Shown here: piece by piece, positions 27,065 to 35,212 of the stretch | Layout: each line of letters begins with the position of its first letter | Position numbering within the stretch: position 1 is the first letter of the stretch | Origin: Klenkia sp. PcliD-1-E | Lineage (GTDB): Bacteria; Actinomycetota; Actinomycetes; Mycobacteriales; Geodermatophilaceae | Direction: 5' to 3' | Assembly (NCBI RefSeq): GCF_024124375.1 | Contig: NZ_JAMXRZ010000003.1 | Span: forward strand, 32,466-96,465 | Length of the DNA: 64,000 nucleotides | Program-made: the position numbers and the translations under genes | The notes under the pieces: generated by a model | What the model was told of the DNA's origin: nothing | The model's input: the letters and a program-made list of their open reading frames with translations, nothing else | Database searches by the model: none

Positions 27065-27670
27065 TCAGGCCTGGACCCCCGCCGCTCGCAGCAGCTGAGC
27101 CAGCCGGCCAATCTCCGACGCGGCGGGTGTGGTCGTGAGCGACGCCTGGAGATGGGCCCACATGTCCTTCATCGTCAGGAAACTGAAGGTGCACCCGTCC
27201 AGATGCTTCGCGATGGTCGGGTCCACCGACCAGGCCTGCGCGGCAACCGTCGGATCACCCGATCCGGGACCCTTCAACGCCGTGACTGCGATGGAGTAGT
27301 GGAAGTCGCGCTGCCCCGTCGCCATTTCGACCTCGTTGCGGAAGGCCTCTGACCACTCAGGCTTCCAGAGCTCGCGGAAGTGGTGCCAGGTTGCTCGCTT
27401 CGGGTTGGCCTTCTCTCCGCGCAGCTCGGCGAGCTTCCCCGTTGGGGAGAAGCCGGCCTGCCAGGCCTTGCAGGACACCACGCGGACTCGATCGGGCCCC
27501 GAAAGGCTTGGGTGGATTCCGATGACGTCTACATCGCTCGCCACTGAGTGCTGCTGCGCCACGTACCCCGAGAAGGTCTTGGCCGGCCGAAACTTCAGGT
27601 TGTGACGGGTGAAGTAGCCATTGAGCTGCAGGTAGTCCTCGACGACCTGCTCCAGCACGTCCTCCTTCAC
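27065..27670 (-). CDS. Predicted PD-(D/E)XK-fold nuclease
   Basis: 201 aa from the GTG at 27670, which has GGGAGG seven bases upstream; an in-frame GTG at 27685 would overlap that site. The fold pattern is helix EQVVEDYLQLNGYFTRHN (residues ~6-23), strand with acidic pair SDVDVIGIHP near 46, then VRVVSCKAW near 64, where the D...xCK triad resembles restriction-endonuclease-like enzymes (the usual E-x-K is C-K here). The rest is helical. Family identity is inferred from the spacing of these elements. It lies in the same direction as the HNH pair, separated by 75 bp. Confidence 0.6.
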   Translation of the reverse strand: MKEDVLEQVVEDYLQLNGYFTRHNLKFRPAKTFSGYVAQQHSVASDVDVIGIHPSLSGPDRVRVVSCKAWQAGFSPTGKLAELRGEKANPKRATWHHFRELWKPEWSEAFRNEVEMATGQRDFHYSIAVTALKGPGSGDPTVAAQAWSVDPTIAKHLDGCTFSFLTMKDMWAHLQASLTTTPAASEIGRLAQLLRAAGVQA

Positions 27671-27787
27671 AGGTGTTCCTCCCACATCGGGCCATCGGAC
27701 TCTGCTCGGGCGCCGCCCACGGGGAGGGACGAGCCGACGTTCCGTCCGACCTGCCAGAGTTCACACGCTTCGCGGAGCGCCCTCACC

Positions 27788-28174
27788 TCACCAGGCATAG
27801 CTCGCCACCAGGCTGCGGATCTCGGCGAGGTCGCCGTCCAGCTCGCGGCGGGTGTCCGCCGTCCAGGCCATGGCGAGGGCCTCGCAGATGTCCGTCGCGT
27901 CCTTCAGCTCGGCCATGGTTTCCTCGTAGCCCTCGGGGACGACCATGGACGCCAGGCCGTCCTTCGCGTGGGTCTCGACCTTGGCCTCGTAGCGCTCACC
28001 GACCCACCGGCGCAGCAGGTTCAGCGCGGCGGTCGGGCGGCCGTAGATGTCCTCGCCGCCGGATTTCTGCAGCTCGCGGACCACAGCGGTGGCCAGGACC
28101 GTCCGCTGTTCGAGCAGGTCGATGGCCTCGAACCGTTCGACCGCACCCGCCTGTGATGACGCAACCAGTCGCAT
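27788..28174 (-). CDS. Hypothetical protein of the ADP-ribose operon
   Basis: 128 aa with a strong GGGGAGG site six bases before the ATG. Mostly helical; motifs of note are GGEDIYGRPTAALNLLRRW near residue 39 and a long amphipathic helix ending in ATDICEALAMAW. It is the third gene after ARPP-1 and the ADP-ribosylglycohydrolase/phosphatase fusion, 15 bp behind the latter, so it belongs to the same transcript. It may correspond to the second ARPP-type partner described for such operons, but I cannot confirm this. Confidence 0.7.
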   Translation of the reverse strand: MRLVASSQAGAVERFEAIDLLEQRTVLATAVVRELQKSGGEDIYGRPTAALNLLRRWVGERYEAKVETHAKDGLASMVVPEGYEETMAELKDATDICEALAMAWTADTRRELDGDLAEIRSLVASYAW

Positions 28175-28189
28175 GTCGTCCTCCCCGTG

Positions 28190-29575
28190 TCAGTGCACGC
28201 GCTCGAGCGCGGCGGTGAAGCTGTCGTTCCACCGGCTCAGGTGCGGCCACCTGGCTGCGACCGTGTCCGTCGCTTGCTGCGCGGTCAAGCCCTCGCTGCG
28301 CCGCAGCCACGCCCGCAGCACGAGCCCGGTCCGCGACTGGCCGGCGTGGCAGTGCACCAGCACCGGCCGTCCCTCGGCTCGCAGTGCCTGGATGTCGTCG
28401 AGGACGTCGGTCAGGACGGCGTCCAGCTCGCTGTTGGCGTCGTCGTCGGTCAGGTAGGCGAAGCGCTGCACCGCGTGGCCGAACGGTTCGCCGACGCGGC
28501 ACAGCGAGACCACGGCGAACTCGCGTGAGCTGTGCCGGGCGCCGTCCAGGTCGCTGGCCCACACGCCGTCCGCGACCTCGACCGGCTCGATCCGGGCGGT
28601 CGCCGACGGCTGGTGCCGGGTGAACCGGGACCCGGTGAGCGCGGCGGCGAGCGCGTGCAGGTCGGTCAGGTCCCAGCGCCGGTCGCCGTCCCCGGGCACC
28701 CGGCCGTGCACGACCGACGTCCAGCGCATCGGGATGCCCGCGATGCCGAAGACGGCCCCGGCCAGCCCGCCGGCGACGGCGGCCACCGTGTCGGTGTCCC
28801 CGCCCAGGTCGATCACCCGCCGCATGACCTGCGCGAACGACGTCGCCCCGCGCAGCGCCCACACGGCCTGGCCGAGCGTGGGCCACACGGCGCCGTTGGT
28901 CTCGGTCGCGTCGGCTGGCGTCCAGTCCGGCGCGAGAACCGTCGCCCAGCGATCGCGGTGCTGCGCCGGGACGGCAGCGAGCGCGTCGTCGATGGCGGCG
29001 AGCGGGTCGCCGCCGTCCAGCGCGACGCGGACCAGCTCGTGGAAGACCGCGCAGCCCTCGCCGGCGGACGGGTCGCCGTGGGTCAGCGCCGAGATCCGGC
29101 GGGCGTTGTCCATCGTGGCCTCCCGCCCGTGCGGGGCGAAGAAGACCGCGGCGGGCGTCGTCCGCATCAGGGAGCCGTTGCCGGCGGCGTGACCGGACCG
29201 GGCGAAGTGCTCGCCCGCGGCGCGGTCCCACGGCAGGCCGGACCCCAGGACGGCCCGGGTCTGGTTGCCGATGTCCGGCGGGTTCGCGGCGGCCCAGCGG
29301 CAGAACCGGTCGAACACATCTGCCTCGTCCAGCCCGCCGCGCTCGACCAGGGACTGCGCCAGCAGCAGCGCCATCTGGGTGTCGTCGGTGAACTCACCCG
29401 GCGCCCACCGCAGCGCCCCGCCACCGCACATCTCGGTCGCAGCACCTCGAGCGTCGGTCGGGAACCGGGCGCTGAACTGGCCGCCGCGGCCGAACTCGAA
29501 GGGCGCGCCGAGGGCGTCACCGACCGTGGATCCGATGACCGCGCCGGCGACGCGGTGGGAGCGGGGCATGGTCAT
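28190..29575 (-). CDS. ADP-ribosylglycohydrolase fused to dual-specificity phosphatase
   Basis: 461 aa. The first ~310 residues are an ADP-ribosylglycohydrolase (DraG-like) domain: GSTVGDALGAPFEF near residue 14, FTDDTQMALLLA near 61 (metal-binding TDD), and LGGDTDTVAAVAGGLAGA near 270 (second metal Asp pair). The C-terminal ~150 residues are a tyrosine/dual-specificity phosphatase with the signature VHCHAGQSRTGLVLR (H-C-x5-R) near residue 405. It should remove ADP-ribose from a target or from ADP-ribose derivatives and dephosphorylate a related product. The ATG at 29575 overlaps the ARPP-1 stop (ATGA). The fusion joins two activities that are usually separate neighbours in NAD and ADP-ribose salvage operons. 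Confidence 0.9.
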   Translation of the reverse strand: MTMPRSHRVAGAVIGSTVGDALGAPFEFGRGGQFSARFPTDARGAATEMCGGGALRWAPGEFTDDTQMALLLAQSLVERGGLDEADVFDRFCRWAAANPPDIGNQTRAVLGSGLPWDRAAGEHFARSGHAAGNGSLMRTTPAAVFFAPHGREATMDNARRISALTHGDPSAGEGCAVFHELVRVALDGGDPLAAIDDALAAVPAQHRDRWATVLAPDWTPADATETNGAVWPTLGQAVWALRGATSFAQVMRRVIDLGGDTDTVAAVAGGLAGAVFGIAGIPMRWTSVVHGRVPGDGDRRWDLTDLHALAAALTGSRFTRHQPSATARIEPVEVADGVWASDLDGARHSSREFAVVSLCRVGEPFGHAVQRFAYLTDDDANSELDAVLTDVLDDIQALRAEGRPVLVHCHAGQSRTGLVLRAWLRRSEGLTAQQATDTVAARWPHLSRWNDSFTAALERVH

Positions 29576-30426
29576 GACGCCTCCAGGACGGGGTGGGTGA
29601 GGTCGATCGCGGTCAGGTGCGCGGTGCGGTCGCGCCAGCGGACGTCGTCCACCCGGACGCGCCCACCACCACTGAACCGCCGTCCGGCGCCGGCGCCGCG
29701 GACCGGCACCAGGTCGGTCGCCTGCACGCGCTCGGCGAAGCCGCGGGCGAGGGCGGCGGTGGTGCGGACCTGCGGTCGGCCGAGCGCGTCGAGGACGGCA
29801 GCGTCGAGCAGCGCCGTCCAGTGGGCAGCGAGGGCGCGGCGTGAGCCGAACAGCTCGAGCGAGACCGGGCGGCCGGCGATGCCGATGAGCACCCCGCTCT
29901 GGCCGGCCAGCGGAGCGAGACCGTCGACCAGGCCGTGCCCGCGGGACCGATCGAGCCGGTCGAGGAGGGAGTCGGTGGGGGAGGGGCCGGCGACGGCGCC
30001 GTAGCCGCTGACCCGCCGCCAGACCTCGTGCTGGGCGTCCGCGCGCTCGAGGTGCGGGCGCAGTGCGACGGGTGCACGACGGGCCCGCCGACGGTGCTGG
30101 GCGTCGCCGCCCCAGCGGCCCTGCTCGACGCAGAGCACCGGGAGCACCGTGGGGACGGTGGGCTCGAGCACCGTGGTGGCGGTCAGCGTCCGGTTCTGCC
30201 AACCGCCCTCGAGCAGCTCGCCCGCCAGCAGGAGCGCCGGCCGGTCGGCCCGGTTGGTGACGACGAGCTGGTCGACGGCGGGGGACCCGGACCGCTCGGC
30301 GACGTCGACCGCGGCCGAGGTCCCGGTGAGCAGCCCGGTGAGGGGTGGGGCGTCGGTCCAGACGGGGAACACCGTGAGCGGGCCGCGGTGCGTGCCCTGC
30401 CCGACGTGGATGCGGAGACGAACCAT
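29572..30426 (-). CDS. ARPP-1 family protein
   Basis: 284 aa. It matches the ARPP-1 family (ADP-ribosylglycohydrolase and rhodanese-phosphatase-associated protein): FPVWTDAPP near residue 20, ALLLAGELLEGGWQNRTL near 65, then VPTVLPVLCVEQGRW. Its biochemical role is not settled, but it is found with ADP-ribosylglycohydrolases and NrtR regulators. ATG 30426 is chosen; a GTG at 30435 is in frame. It is the first gene of the leftward operon and lies next to the operator repeats in the divergent region, so it is very probably controlled by NrtR. Confidence 0.85.
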   Translation of the reverse strand: MVRLRIHVGQGTHRGPLTVFPVWTDAPPLTGLLTGTSAAVDVAERSGSPAVDQLVVTNRADRPALLLAGELLEGGWQNRTLTATTVLEPTVPTVLPVLCVEQGRWGGDAQHRRRARRAPVALRPHLERADAQHEVWRRVSGYGAVAGPSPTDSLLDRLDRSRGHGLVDGLAPLAGQSGVLIGIAGRPVSLELFGSRRALAAHWTALLDAAVLDALGRPQVRTTAALARGFAERVQATDLVPVRGAGAGRRFSGGGRVRVDDVRWRDRTAHLTAIDLTHPVLEAS

Positions 30427-30445
30427 GGTGACCACCCCGTTCGAG

Positions 30446-30493
30446 TAAGCGCTATTCTGCGCTAATCAAGGAATAGACGGGTTCTGCGCTAAT
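30446..30493. promoter_or_regulatory. NrtR operator repeats in the divergent promoter
   Basis: TAAGCGC (30446-30452) and GCGCTAA (30459-30465) form an imperfect inverted repeat. The 12-mer TTCTGCGCTAAT occurs at 30455-30466 and again at 30482-30493, 27 bp apart, close to the nrtR start at 30503. The sites lie between ARPP-1 and nrtR and are the obvious binding sites for autoregulation and control of the ADP-ribose operon. Confidence 0.7.
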
Positions 30494-30502
30494 GTCAAGC
30501 GT

Positions 30503-31147
30503 GTGTACCGGGACTCGTCAGGCAAGGCCCTCAGCGACTACGAGCAGCCGTCGGTGGCGGTTGACACGGCCGTCCTCACGGTCGGGCCGTCGTCTCGGCT
30601 CGAGGTCGTGCTGGTCCGGGGGGAGGGGACCTGGGCGCTGCCTGGCACGTTCGTGCACGCCCGGGAGAGGCTGGCCGAGGCGGTGCAGCGCAGCCTGGTC
30701 GACAAGGTCGGGCTGCGGGGGCGGTCGCCGGCGCAGCTGCAGGTCTTCGACGCACCCGACCGCGACGACCGCGGGTGGGTGCTGAGCGTCGCGCACGTGG
30801 ACGTCGTCCCCTGGGTCAAGCTGGCACCGGTGCTCCAACGACGTCCGGACGACGTCGCGGTGCGGCCGTGCGCCGAGGCGCGGGGGTTGGCGTTCGACCA
30901 CGACGCGATCGTCGAGTTGGCCGCCGAGCATGTCCGGGCCGGCTACCGCGAGCGGCCCGACCCGGCCGGGCTGGTGACCGAGCCGTTCACGTTGCGGGAG
31001 CTGCGGGTGATGCACGAGGCGGTGCTGGGCGGGCTGCCGTACTCGGCGGACACGTTCCGGCGGTCGATGCTGCCGTTCCTGGTCGAGGTGCCTGGAGTGC
31101 GGGAGGGGACGGTCGGGAAGCCGGCGCAGCTGTACCGCCGGGCCTGA
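30503..31147 (+). CDS. nrtR: NrtR-type transcriptional regulator (Nudix-like sensor with winged helix)
   Basis: 214 aa. The N-terminal Nudix-fold domain has VAVDTAVLTVG near residue 18 and GTWALPGTFVHARERL near 45. The catalytic Nudix box REXXEEXG is degenerate (QRSLVDKVG), as in NrtR proteins that bind but do not hydrolyse ADP-ribose. The C-terminal winged helix covers residues ~150-214 (FTLRELRVMHEAVLGG, then FRRSML). NrtR represses NAD-metabolism genes and releases DNA on binding ADP-ribose or a related ligand. It is divergent from ARPP-1 with shared operators, so intracellular ADP-ribose probably induces the operon. The GTG at 30503 has no clear ribosome site, so leaderless translation is possible. 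Confidence 0.88.
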   Translation: MYRDSSGKALSDYEQPSVAVDTAVLTVGPSSRLEVVLVRGEGTWALPGTFVHARERLAEAVQRSLVDKVGLRGRSPAQLQVFDAPDRDDRGWVLSVAHVDVVPWVKLAPVLQRRPDDVAVRPCAEARGLAFDHDAIVELAAEHVRAGYRERPDPAGLVTEPFTLRELRVMHEAVLGGLPYSADTFRRSMLPFLVEVPGVREGTVGKPAQLYRRA

Positions 31148-31162
31148 CCCCGATGGGTGCGC

Positions 31163-31178
31163 CCGTCCGGCCGGACGG
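31163..31178. repeat. 16-bp perfect palindrome after nrtR
   Basis: CCGTCCGGCCGGACGG, 15 bp after the nrtR stop. It could form a short terminator-like hairpin, but no T-run follows. Confidence 0.35.
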
Positions 31179-31212
31179 CTGAGATGTCGTACCAGTGCGC
31201 CACGATCGAGTC

Positions 31213-31707
31213 ATGGCAGCCGCACCCGACGCCCGCCCCCACTCGCTCGTGAAGATCGTGGGCGGTGACCGCGCGCACCTGACGTCGTGCGGCCACCTGT
31301 TCGGCAAGGAGGTGGTGCCTGCTGCCGGCGAGCAGGTCTGCGATCTGTGCCAGCGCGAGATCGACGGGTTCGGGCGGACGAGCTTCCCCGACCTCGATGC
31401 CGCCCTGCCGGCCATGGGGGTGTCCAGCACGGACTGGCCCGCGGTCAAGACGGCACTATCGGGAGTGGCTCACGACGAGGTCTTCATGCCCTACAGCCGC
31501 AGCTACATCGCGCTGAACCGCAACGGCCAGGGTGTGGCGTGGGTCGGGAAGAACTACGTGGACGTCGCCGGTGGGACGCGGACGGAACTGCCCGGCTACG
31601 CGAGCGGGCCCCGCGGAGGGACCGTGACCGCGGAGCCCCGTTACGGCGAGGTCTGCGGGACCTGCTTCATGACCAAGCCGGTCGGGGGCACGCACGACTG
31701 CTGGTGA
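31213..31707 (+). CDS. Hypothetical small zinc-binding protein
   Basis: 164 aa from the ATG at 31213 (an in-frame start at 31195 is less likely). Two cysteine groups suggest zinc: HLTSCGHLF with VCDLCQREI in the first 55 residues, and EVCGTCFMTKPVGGTHDC at the very end. The middle is mixed with a YIALNRNGQGVAWVG beta segment. No family is recognised. It stands alone between nrtR and another zinc-ribbon protein on the same strand. Confidence 0.65.
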   Translation: MAAAPDARPHSLVKIVGGDRAHLTSCGHLFGKEVVPAAGEQVCDLCQREIDGFGRTSFPDLDAALPAMGVSSTDWPAVKTALSGVAHDEVFMPYSRSYIALNRNGQGVAWVGKNYVDVAGGTRTELPGYASGPRGGTVTAEPRYGEVCGTCFMTKPVGGTHDCW

Positions 31708-31807
31708 CCTCCGTGCGCCGGTCCTCGCTCCGACGAGAACTGTCGGACCCTCGTGCGACGGTGCGCCTCCGGTCGTCGCGGGGGCGGCCAGGACGGGGGT
31801 CTGCCGG

Positions 31808-32431
31808 GTGGACGAGGTCGGGGTGGTGTGCGGGCGGGTGTGCCCGCGCTGCGGGGTCGAGGACGCCGTCCCGGTGGTGCAGGGGCTGCCGGACGCGGCG
31901 CTGGCCGCGGCGGCCGACCGCGGGTTGGTCGTGCTCGCCGGCTGCATGGTCGTCGAGGACCGCGGCGCGTTCCACTGCCGCGCCTGCTCCTACGAGTGGG
32001 GCTCGGTCGACGACCCCACCACCGACGAGCAGCACCTCGCCGACCTCCTCGGCGTCCCGTACGACGACGTCGTCCGCGCCATCGGCACCGGCTGGCGCCG
32101 CGTCGGCGCCGACCTCGCCGACGTCACCTGGTTCCTCAGCGGCGAGCCCACCCAGGTGGCCGTCGGTGTCGCGGCCGGGATGCTCACGCTCGCACCCGTC
32201 AGTGCGGTCGACGACTTGTCCGCGGCGTGGGAGGCCGGGCGGTCATTCACCCGGGACGACGTCCTCTGCTCGCCCGAGTGGCTGGCCGAGGCGGCCGAGG
32301 AGTTCGCGCGCGCCCGGCGCCGCACTTTCCGCTGGTGCGGGCGCTGCCGCCGTCCCTTCGCGCCGGAGGACTTTGCCGGGTACCGCGGCACCTGTGTCCC
32401 CTGCGCCGAGCGCACCGGCCGGGCCAGGTGA
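31808..32431 (+). CDS. Hypothetical zinc-ribbon protein
   Basis: 207 aa starting at a GTG. Cys motifs at both ends: CPRCG near residue 12, CRAC near 57, then CGRC near 182 and CVPC near 199, which gives two likely zinc ribbons. The central part is helical with a DLADVTWFLSGEP segment. No catalytic motif is evident. It lies 74 bp before the NERD helicase gene on the same strand and could share its transcript. Confidence 0.65.
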   Translation: MDEVGVVCGRVCPRCGVEDAVPVVQGLPDAALAAAADRGLVVLAGCMVVEDRGAFHCRACSYEWGSVDDPTTDEQHLADLLGVPYDDVVRAIGTGWRRVGADLADVTWFLSGEPTQVAVGVAAGMLTLAPVSAVDDLSAAWEAGRSFTRDDVLCSPEWLAEAAEEFARARRRTFRWCGRCRRPFAPEDFAGYRGTCVPCAERTGRAR

Positions 32432-32504
32432 CGGACCTCCCGAGCCGGCCGAGCGCGGCTGAGATGCTGTCCGGAGGAGTTCCGGAGTCGACGGGGGAGC
32501 AGGC

Positions 32505-34145
32505 ATGACGGCGCGGACGTACCCCGCGGAGCCGCAGTTCGAGTCGAGGGCCGAGGAGCTGTTCGTCGATGCCCTGCGCAGCCAGCTCCCCGACGACGCG
32601 GTGATGATCTGCAACCAACGCTTCACCGACCGGACCGCCGACCGCGAGGCCGACGTCATCGTCGCCTGGCCCGGCCACGGCGTCGCCGTCCTGGAGGTCA
32701 AGGGGGGCAGCGTCTCCCTGCGCGACGGCCAGTGGTGGCAGACCGGTGGCGCGAGCAAGGCCATCCACCCGGTCGACCAGGCGCTGAAGTGCAAGTACGC
32801 CCTGCGTGACTACCTGTACCGCGCGCCGCGGTGGTCCCGCGGCAACCCGCGTCTGGTGCACCTGGTCGCGCTGCCGACCACCACGCTGCCCGAGGGGTTC
32901 GTCGCGCCGGACGCGCCCCGCTGGGCCGTCATCGACAAGTCCGAGATGTCGCAGGCGGCAGGTCGCATCGCCTCGGCGCTGCGGCAGGCGGAGAACCAGC
33001 CCGAACCGCCCACCGCCGAGGACGTCGAGCTCTTCGTCGACTGCCTCGTCGGCACGCTCATCCCGCAGGCGGACCTCGTCGCCCAGCTCGGTGAGCGGGA
33101 GGCCGCCGTCGAACTGCTCACCCGCGACCAGGCGCGCCTGCTGGACTACCTGGACTCGCACGACCGGGTCGAGATCCGCGGGGGAGCGGGGTCGGGGAAG
33201 ACGTGGCTGGCTGTGGAGAAGGCTCGCCGGCTGACCAGTGAGGGCAAGCGGGTGGCGCTGCTCTGCTACTCCCGCGGGCTCGCCGAGTTCCTCCGTCGCC
33301 GGGTGTCTGCGCTGCCGAACCCGCGGCACCGGCCGGCCTACGTCGGGGAGTTCCACGAGCTCGGCATCGCCTGGGGTGCCGAGCGCGGGGACGACGACAA
33401 CAGCCCGTACTGGGAGCAGGAGCTGCCGCAGCAGATGGTCGCCCGCGCGGCCGAGCTGCCGGAGGCCGAGCTGTTCGACGCGGTGGTCATCGACGAGGCG
33501 CAGGACTTCGACCAGGCCTGGTGGCCGGCCGTGCTCGCCGCCCTGCGGGACCCGGACAACGGCTGCCTGTACGTCTTCTCCGACGAGGGCCAGCGGGTCT
33601 TCGTGCGGCAGGGGCAGTCACCCGTGCCGCTGGACAGCTACGACCTGGTGCAGAACCTGCGCAACACCAAGCAGATCGGTGGCACCTTCTCCAGCCTGAC
33701 CACGGGCCAGATGAAGCTGCTGGGCGGCGACGGCGTGCCCGTCCGGTTCGTGCCCTGCGCGACCGACGACGCGCAGGACGTGGCCGACGACGTCGCGGTC
33801 GAGTTGCTCGACGCCGGATGGCCGCCGGACTCGGTCGCGCTGCTCACGACCTACCGGCGGCACCCGGTGCAGGTCGAGCGGCAGGCAGCCGGGCAGGACG
33901 CCTACTGGGAATCCTTCTGGGACGGCGAGGACCTGTTCTACGGGCACGTCCTCGGGTTCAAGGGGCTCGAGCGGCCGGCGGTGGTGCTCGCGGTCAACGG
34001 GTTCCGGGACGAGGCGCGGGCGCGGGAGATGCTCTACGTCGGGCTGTCCCGGGCGCGGGACCTGCTCGTCGTCTGCGGGGACCTCGAGCTCATCCAGCGC
34101 GTCGGCGGCGATGCGGTGGCCCATCGGCTGAGGGGTACGCCGTGA
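32505..34145 (+). CDS. NERD nuclease-domain SF1 helicase (UvrD-like)
   Basis: 546 aa, ATG with GGGGGAG upstream. The N-terminal NERD domain (residues ~10-120) has FESRAEELFVDAL, the acidic EADVIVAWPGHG and LEVKGG, the D...E-x-K core of this nuclease-like fold. The SF1 helicase part has Walker A GGAGSGKTWLA near residue 226, Walker B VVIDEAQDFDQAWW near 327, and the C-terminal HVLGFKGLERPAVVL and YVGLSRARDLL near 512. NERD-helicases occur in DNA repair and in several defence loci such as Nhi-like and related systems. This one is short for a full UvrD, lacking the large 1B and 2B insertions. The role is inferred. Confidence 0.85.
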   Translation: MTARTYPAEPQFESRAEELFVDALRSQLPDDAVMICNQRFTDRTADREADVIVAWPGHGVAVLEVKGGSVSLRDGQWWQTGGASKAIHPVDQALKCKYALRDYLYRAPRWSRGNPRLVHLVALPTTTLPEGFVAPDAPRWAVIDKSEMSQAAGRIASALRQAENQPEPPTAEDVELFVDCLVGTLIPQADLVAQLGEREAAVELLTRDQARLLDYLDSHDRVEIRGGAGSGKTWLAVEKARRLTSEGKRVALLCYSRGLAEFLRRRVSALPNPRHRPAYVGEFHELGIAWGAERGDDDNSPYWEQELPQQMVARAAELPEAELFDAVVIDEAQDFDQAWWPAVLAALRDPDNGCLYVFSDEGQRVFVRQGQSPVPLDSYDLVQNLRNTKQIGGTFSSLTTGQMKLLGGDGVPVRFVPCATDDAQDVADDVAVELLDAGWPPDSVALLTTYRRHPVQVERQAAGQDAYWESFWDGEDLFYGHVLGFKGLERPAVVLAVNGFRDEARAREMLYVGLSRARDLLVVCGDLELIQRVGGDAVAHRLRGTP

Positions 34146-34208
34146 CGTAGTCAGCTCGTAGGACGAATGGGCCGATGTGAGATGAGTGCAGTACGAAAGG
34201 GGACCCAC

Positions 34209-34853
34209 GTGAGCCGTCTCGTCACTTACTACAGCGAGGAGCCCGTCAAGACGAAGGGTCGCGTCGAGATTCAGCAGCAGCAGATGTCCGACGCTGTGGG
34301 TCTGCGGTCCGCTGACGGAGCGGTACGGCCCGCGTTGGTGTACGTCGAGGTCGTCAGCGAGGCCGGTCCATTTCTGGTTCCGTTCGGTGATTACGACGAA
34401 TGGTCACTGCGCGACCGCTACAACGAGGCCATCCGAATCATGAACACGCTCGGGGCCTCCACCATCGTGTGCGAGACGTTCGGTGAGGTGACCGTCCGGC
34501 GCAACATCCGCGCGAGGGTTCTGGGGCGTGGTGGTGAGATGGCGCAGCAGCGAATCGAGAACAGCGGCTTCGACTTCCAGCACGATGGTGCGGGAAGTGC
34601 CCCGCGTGATCCCCGTCCGCTGCGATGGCCGGACGAACCCGGTTTCGCTGCCGCCGTCAGCAGCGTTCTCGACAACGGCGCCAGGGACGTCCAGATCAAC
34701 ATCAGGAGCAATCGCACCTACGCCCTGGACGGCTCGCTGGCCGGGGAGTTGCGCAAATGCGGTCTCGATCTGGGTGGCGCATCTCAGCGCACCGGAGCAA
34801 CTAGCCTCCACATCAGGGCGACCTTCCCACCGATGAAGCGTGGCTGGGTCTAG
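34209..34853 (+). CDS. Hypothetical protein after the NERD helicase
   Basis: 214 aa from the GTG at 34209, chosen because GAAAGGGGA ends five bases upstream; an ATG at 34182 is in frame but without a good site. Not recognised. The N-terminal half looks alpha/beta (VSRLVTYYSEEPVKTKGRV, ALVYVEVVSEAGPFLVPFGDYDEW, AIRIMNTLG). The C-terminal 70 residues contain VQINIRSNRTYALDGSLAGELR. Base composition is less GC-biased than the flanking core genes, as in the rest of the island. Confidence 0.6.
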   Translation: MSRLVTYYSEEPVKTKGRVEIQQQQMSDAVGLRSADGAVRPALVYVEVVSEAGPFLVPFGDYDEWSLRDRYNEAIRIMNTLGASTIVCETFGEVTVRRNIRARVLGRGGEMAQQRIENSGFDFQHDGAGSAPRDPRPLRWPDEPGFAAAVSSVLDNGARDVQINIRSNRTYALDGSLAGELRKCGLDLGGASQRTGATSLHIRATFPPMKRGWV

Positions 34854-34990
34854 GAACGATTCTCGACAACCCTTGTGGGCGCCATCTCCGCGTCGGACGT
34901 GGGGCAGGTGCACCTGGTCGCCGCTCCAGGTCGTGCGGGCAACGCCGTCCTCCTGCAGTGCAGCCAACGATCCTGAAAAATCGAGAACGA

Positions 34991-35212
34991 TCAGGACTCC
35001 GAGCGCCCCACCCTGAGGTGCTCGAGCACAGTCGGGACGTCCACGCCCGTGTCGGCGACGGCGGCCAGCAGCTGCGCGTTGTCGGCCCGCCGGGACGCCA
35101 GGTCGAGCTCGCGGATCGCCACGGCGCTCACCGACGACCGCTTGGACCGGGCGATGGCCCGCAACCGGGCGAGGACGTCGTCGGGGACGTTCCGCTGGTA
35201 CCAGGTCGCCAT
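34991..35212 (-). CDS. FitA-like antitoxin (orphan)
   Basis: 73 aa beginning MATWYQRNVPDDVLARLRAIA, the ribbon-helix-helix N-terminus of FitA/VapB-type antitoxins, followed by helices ending EHLRVGRSES. Normally a PIN-domain toxin follows immediately; none is present in the 140 bp downstream, so this is an orphan or a relic. The start lies inside the 3' end of vsr, an overlap of 85 bp in another frame. Confidence 0.7.
   Translation of the reverse strand: MATWYQRNVPDDVLARLRAIARSKRSSVSAVAIRELDLASRRADNAQLLAAVADTGVDVPTVLEHLRVGRSES

Noticed and set aside
34855..34990. A PIN toxin gene after the FitA-like antitoxin
   Set aside because: Only 136 bp with no open frame of sufficient length on the minus strand.
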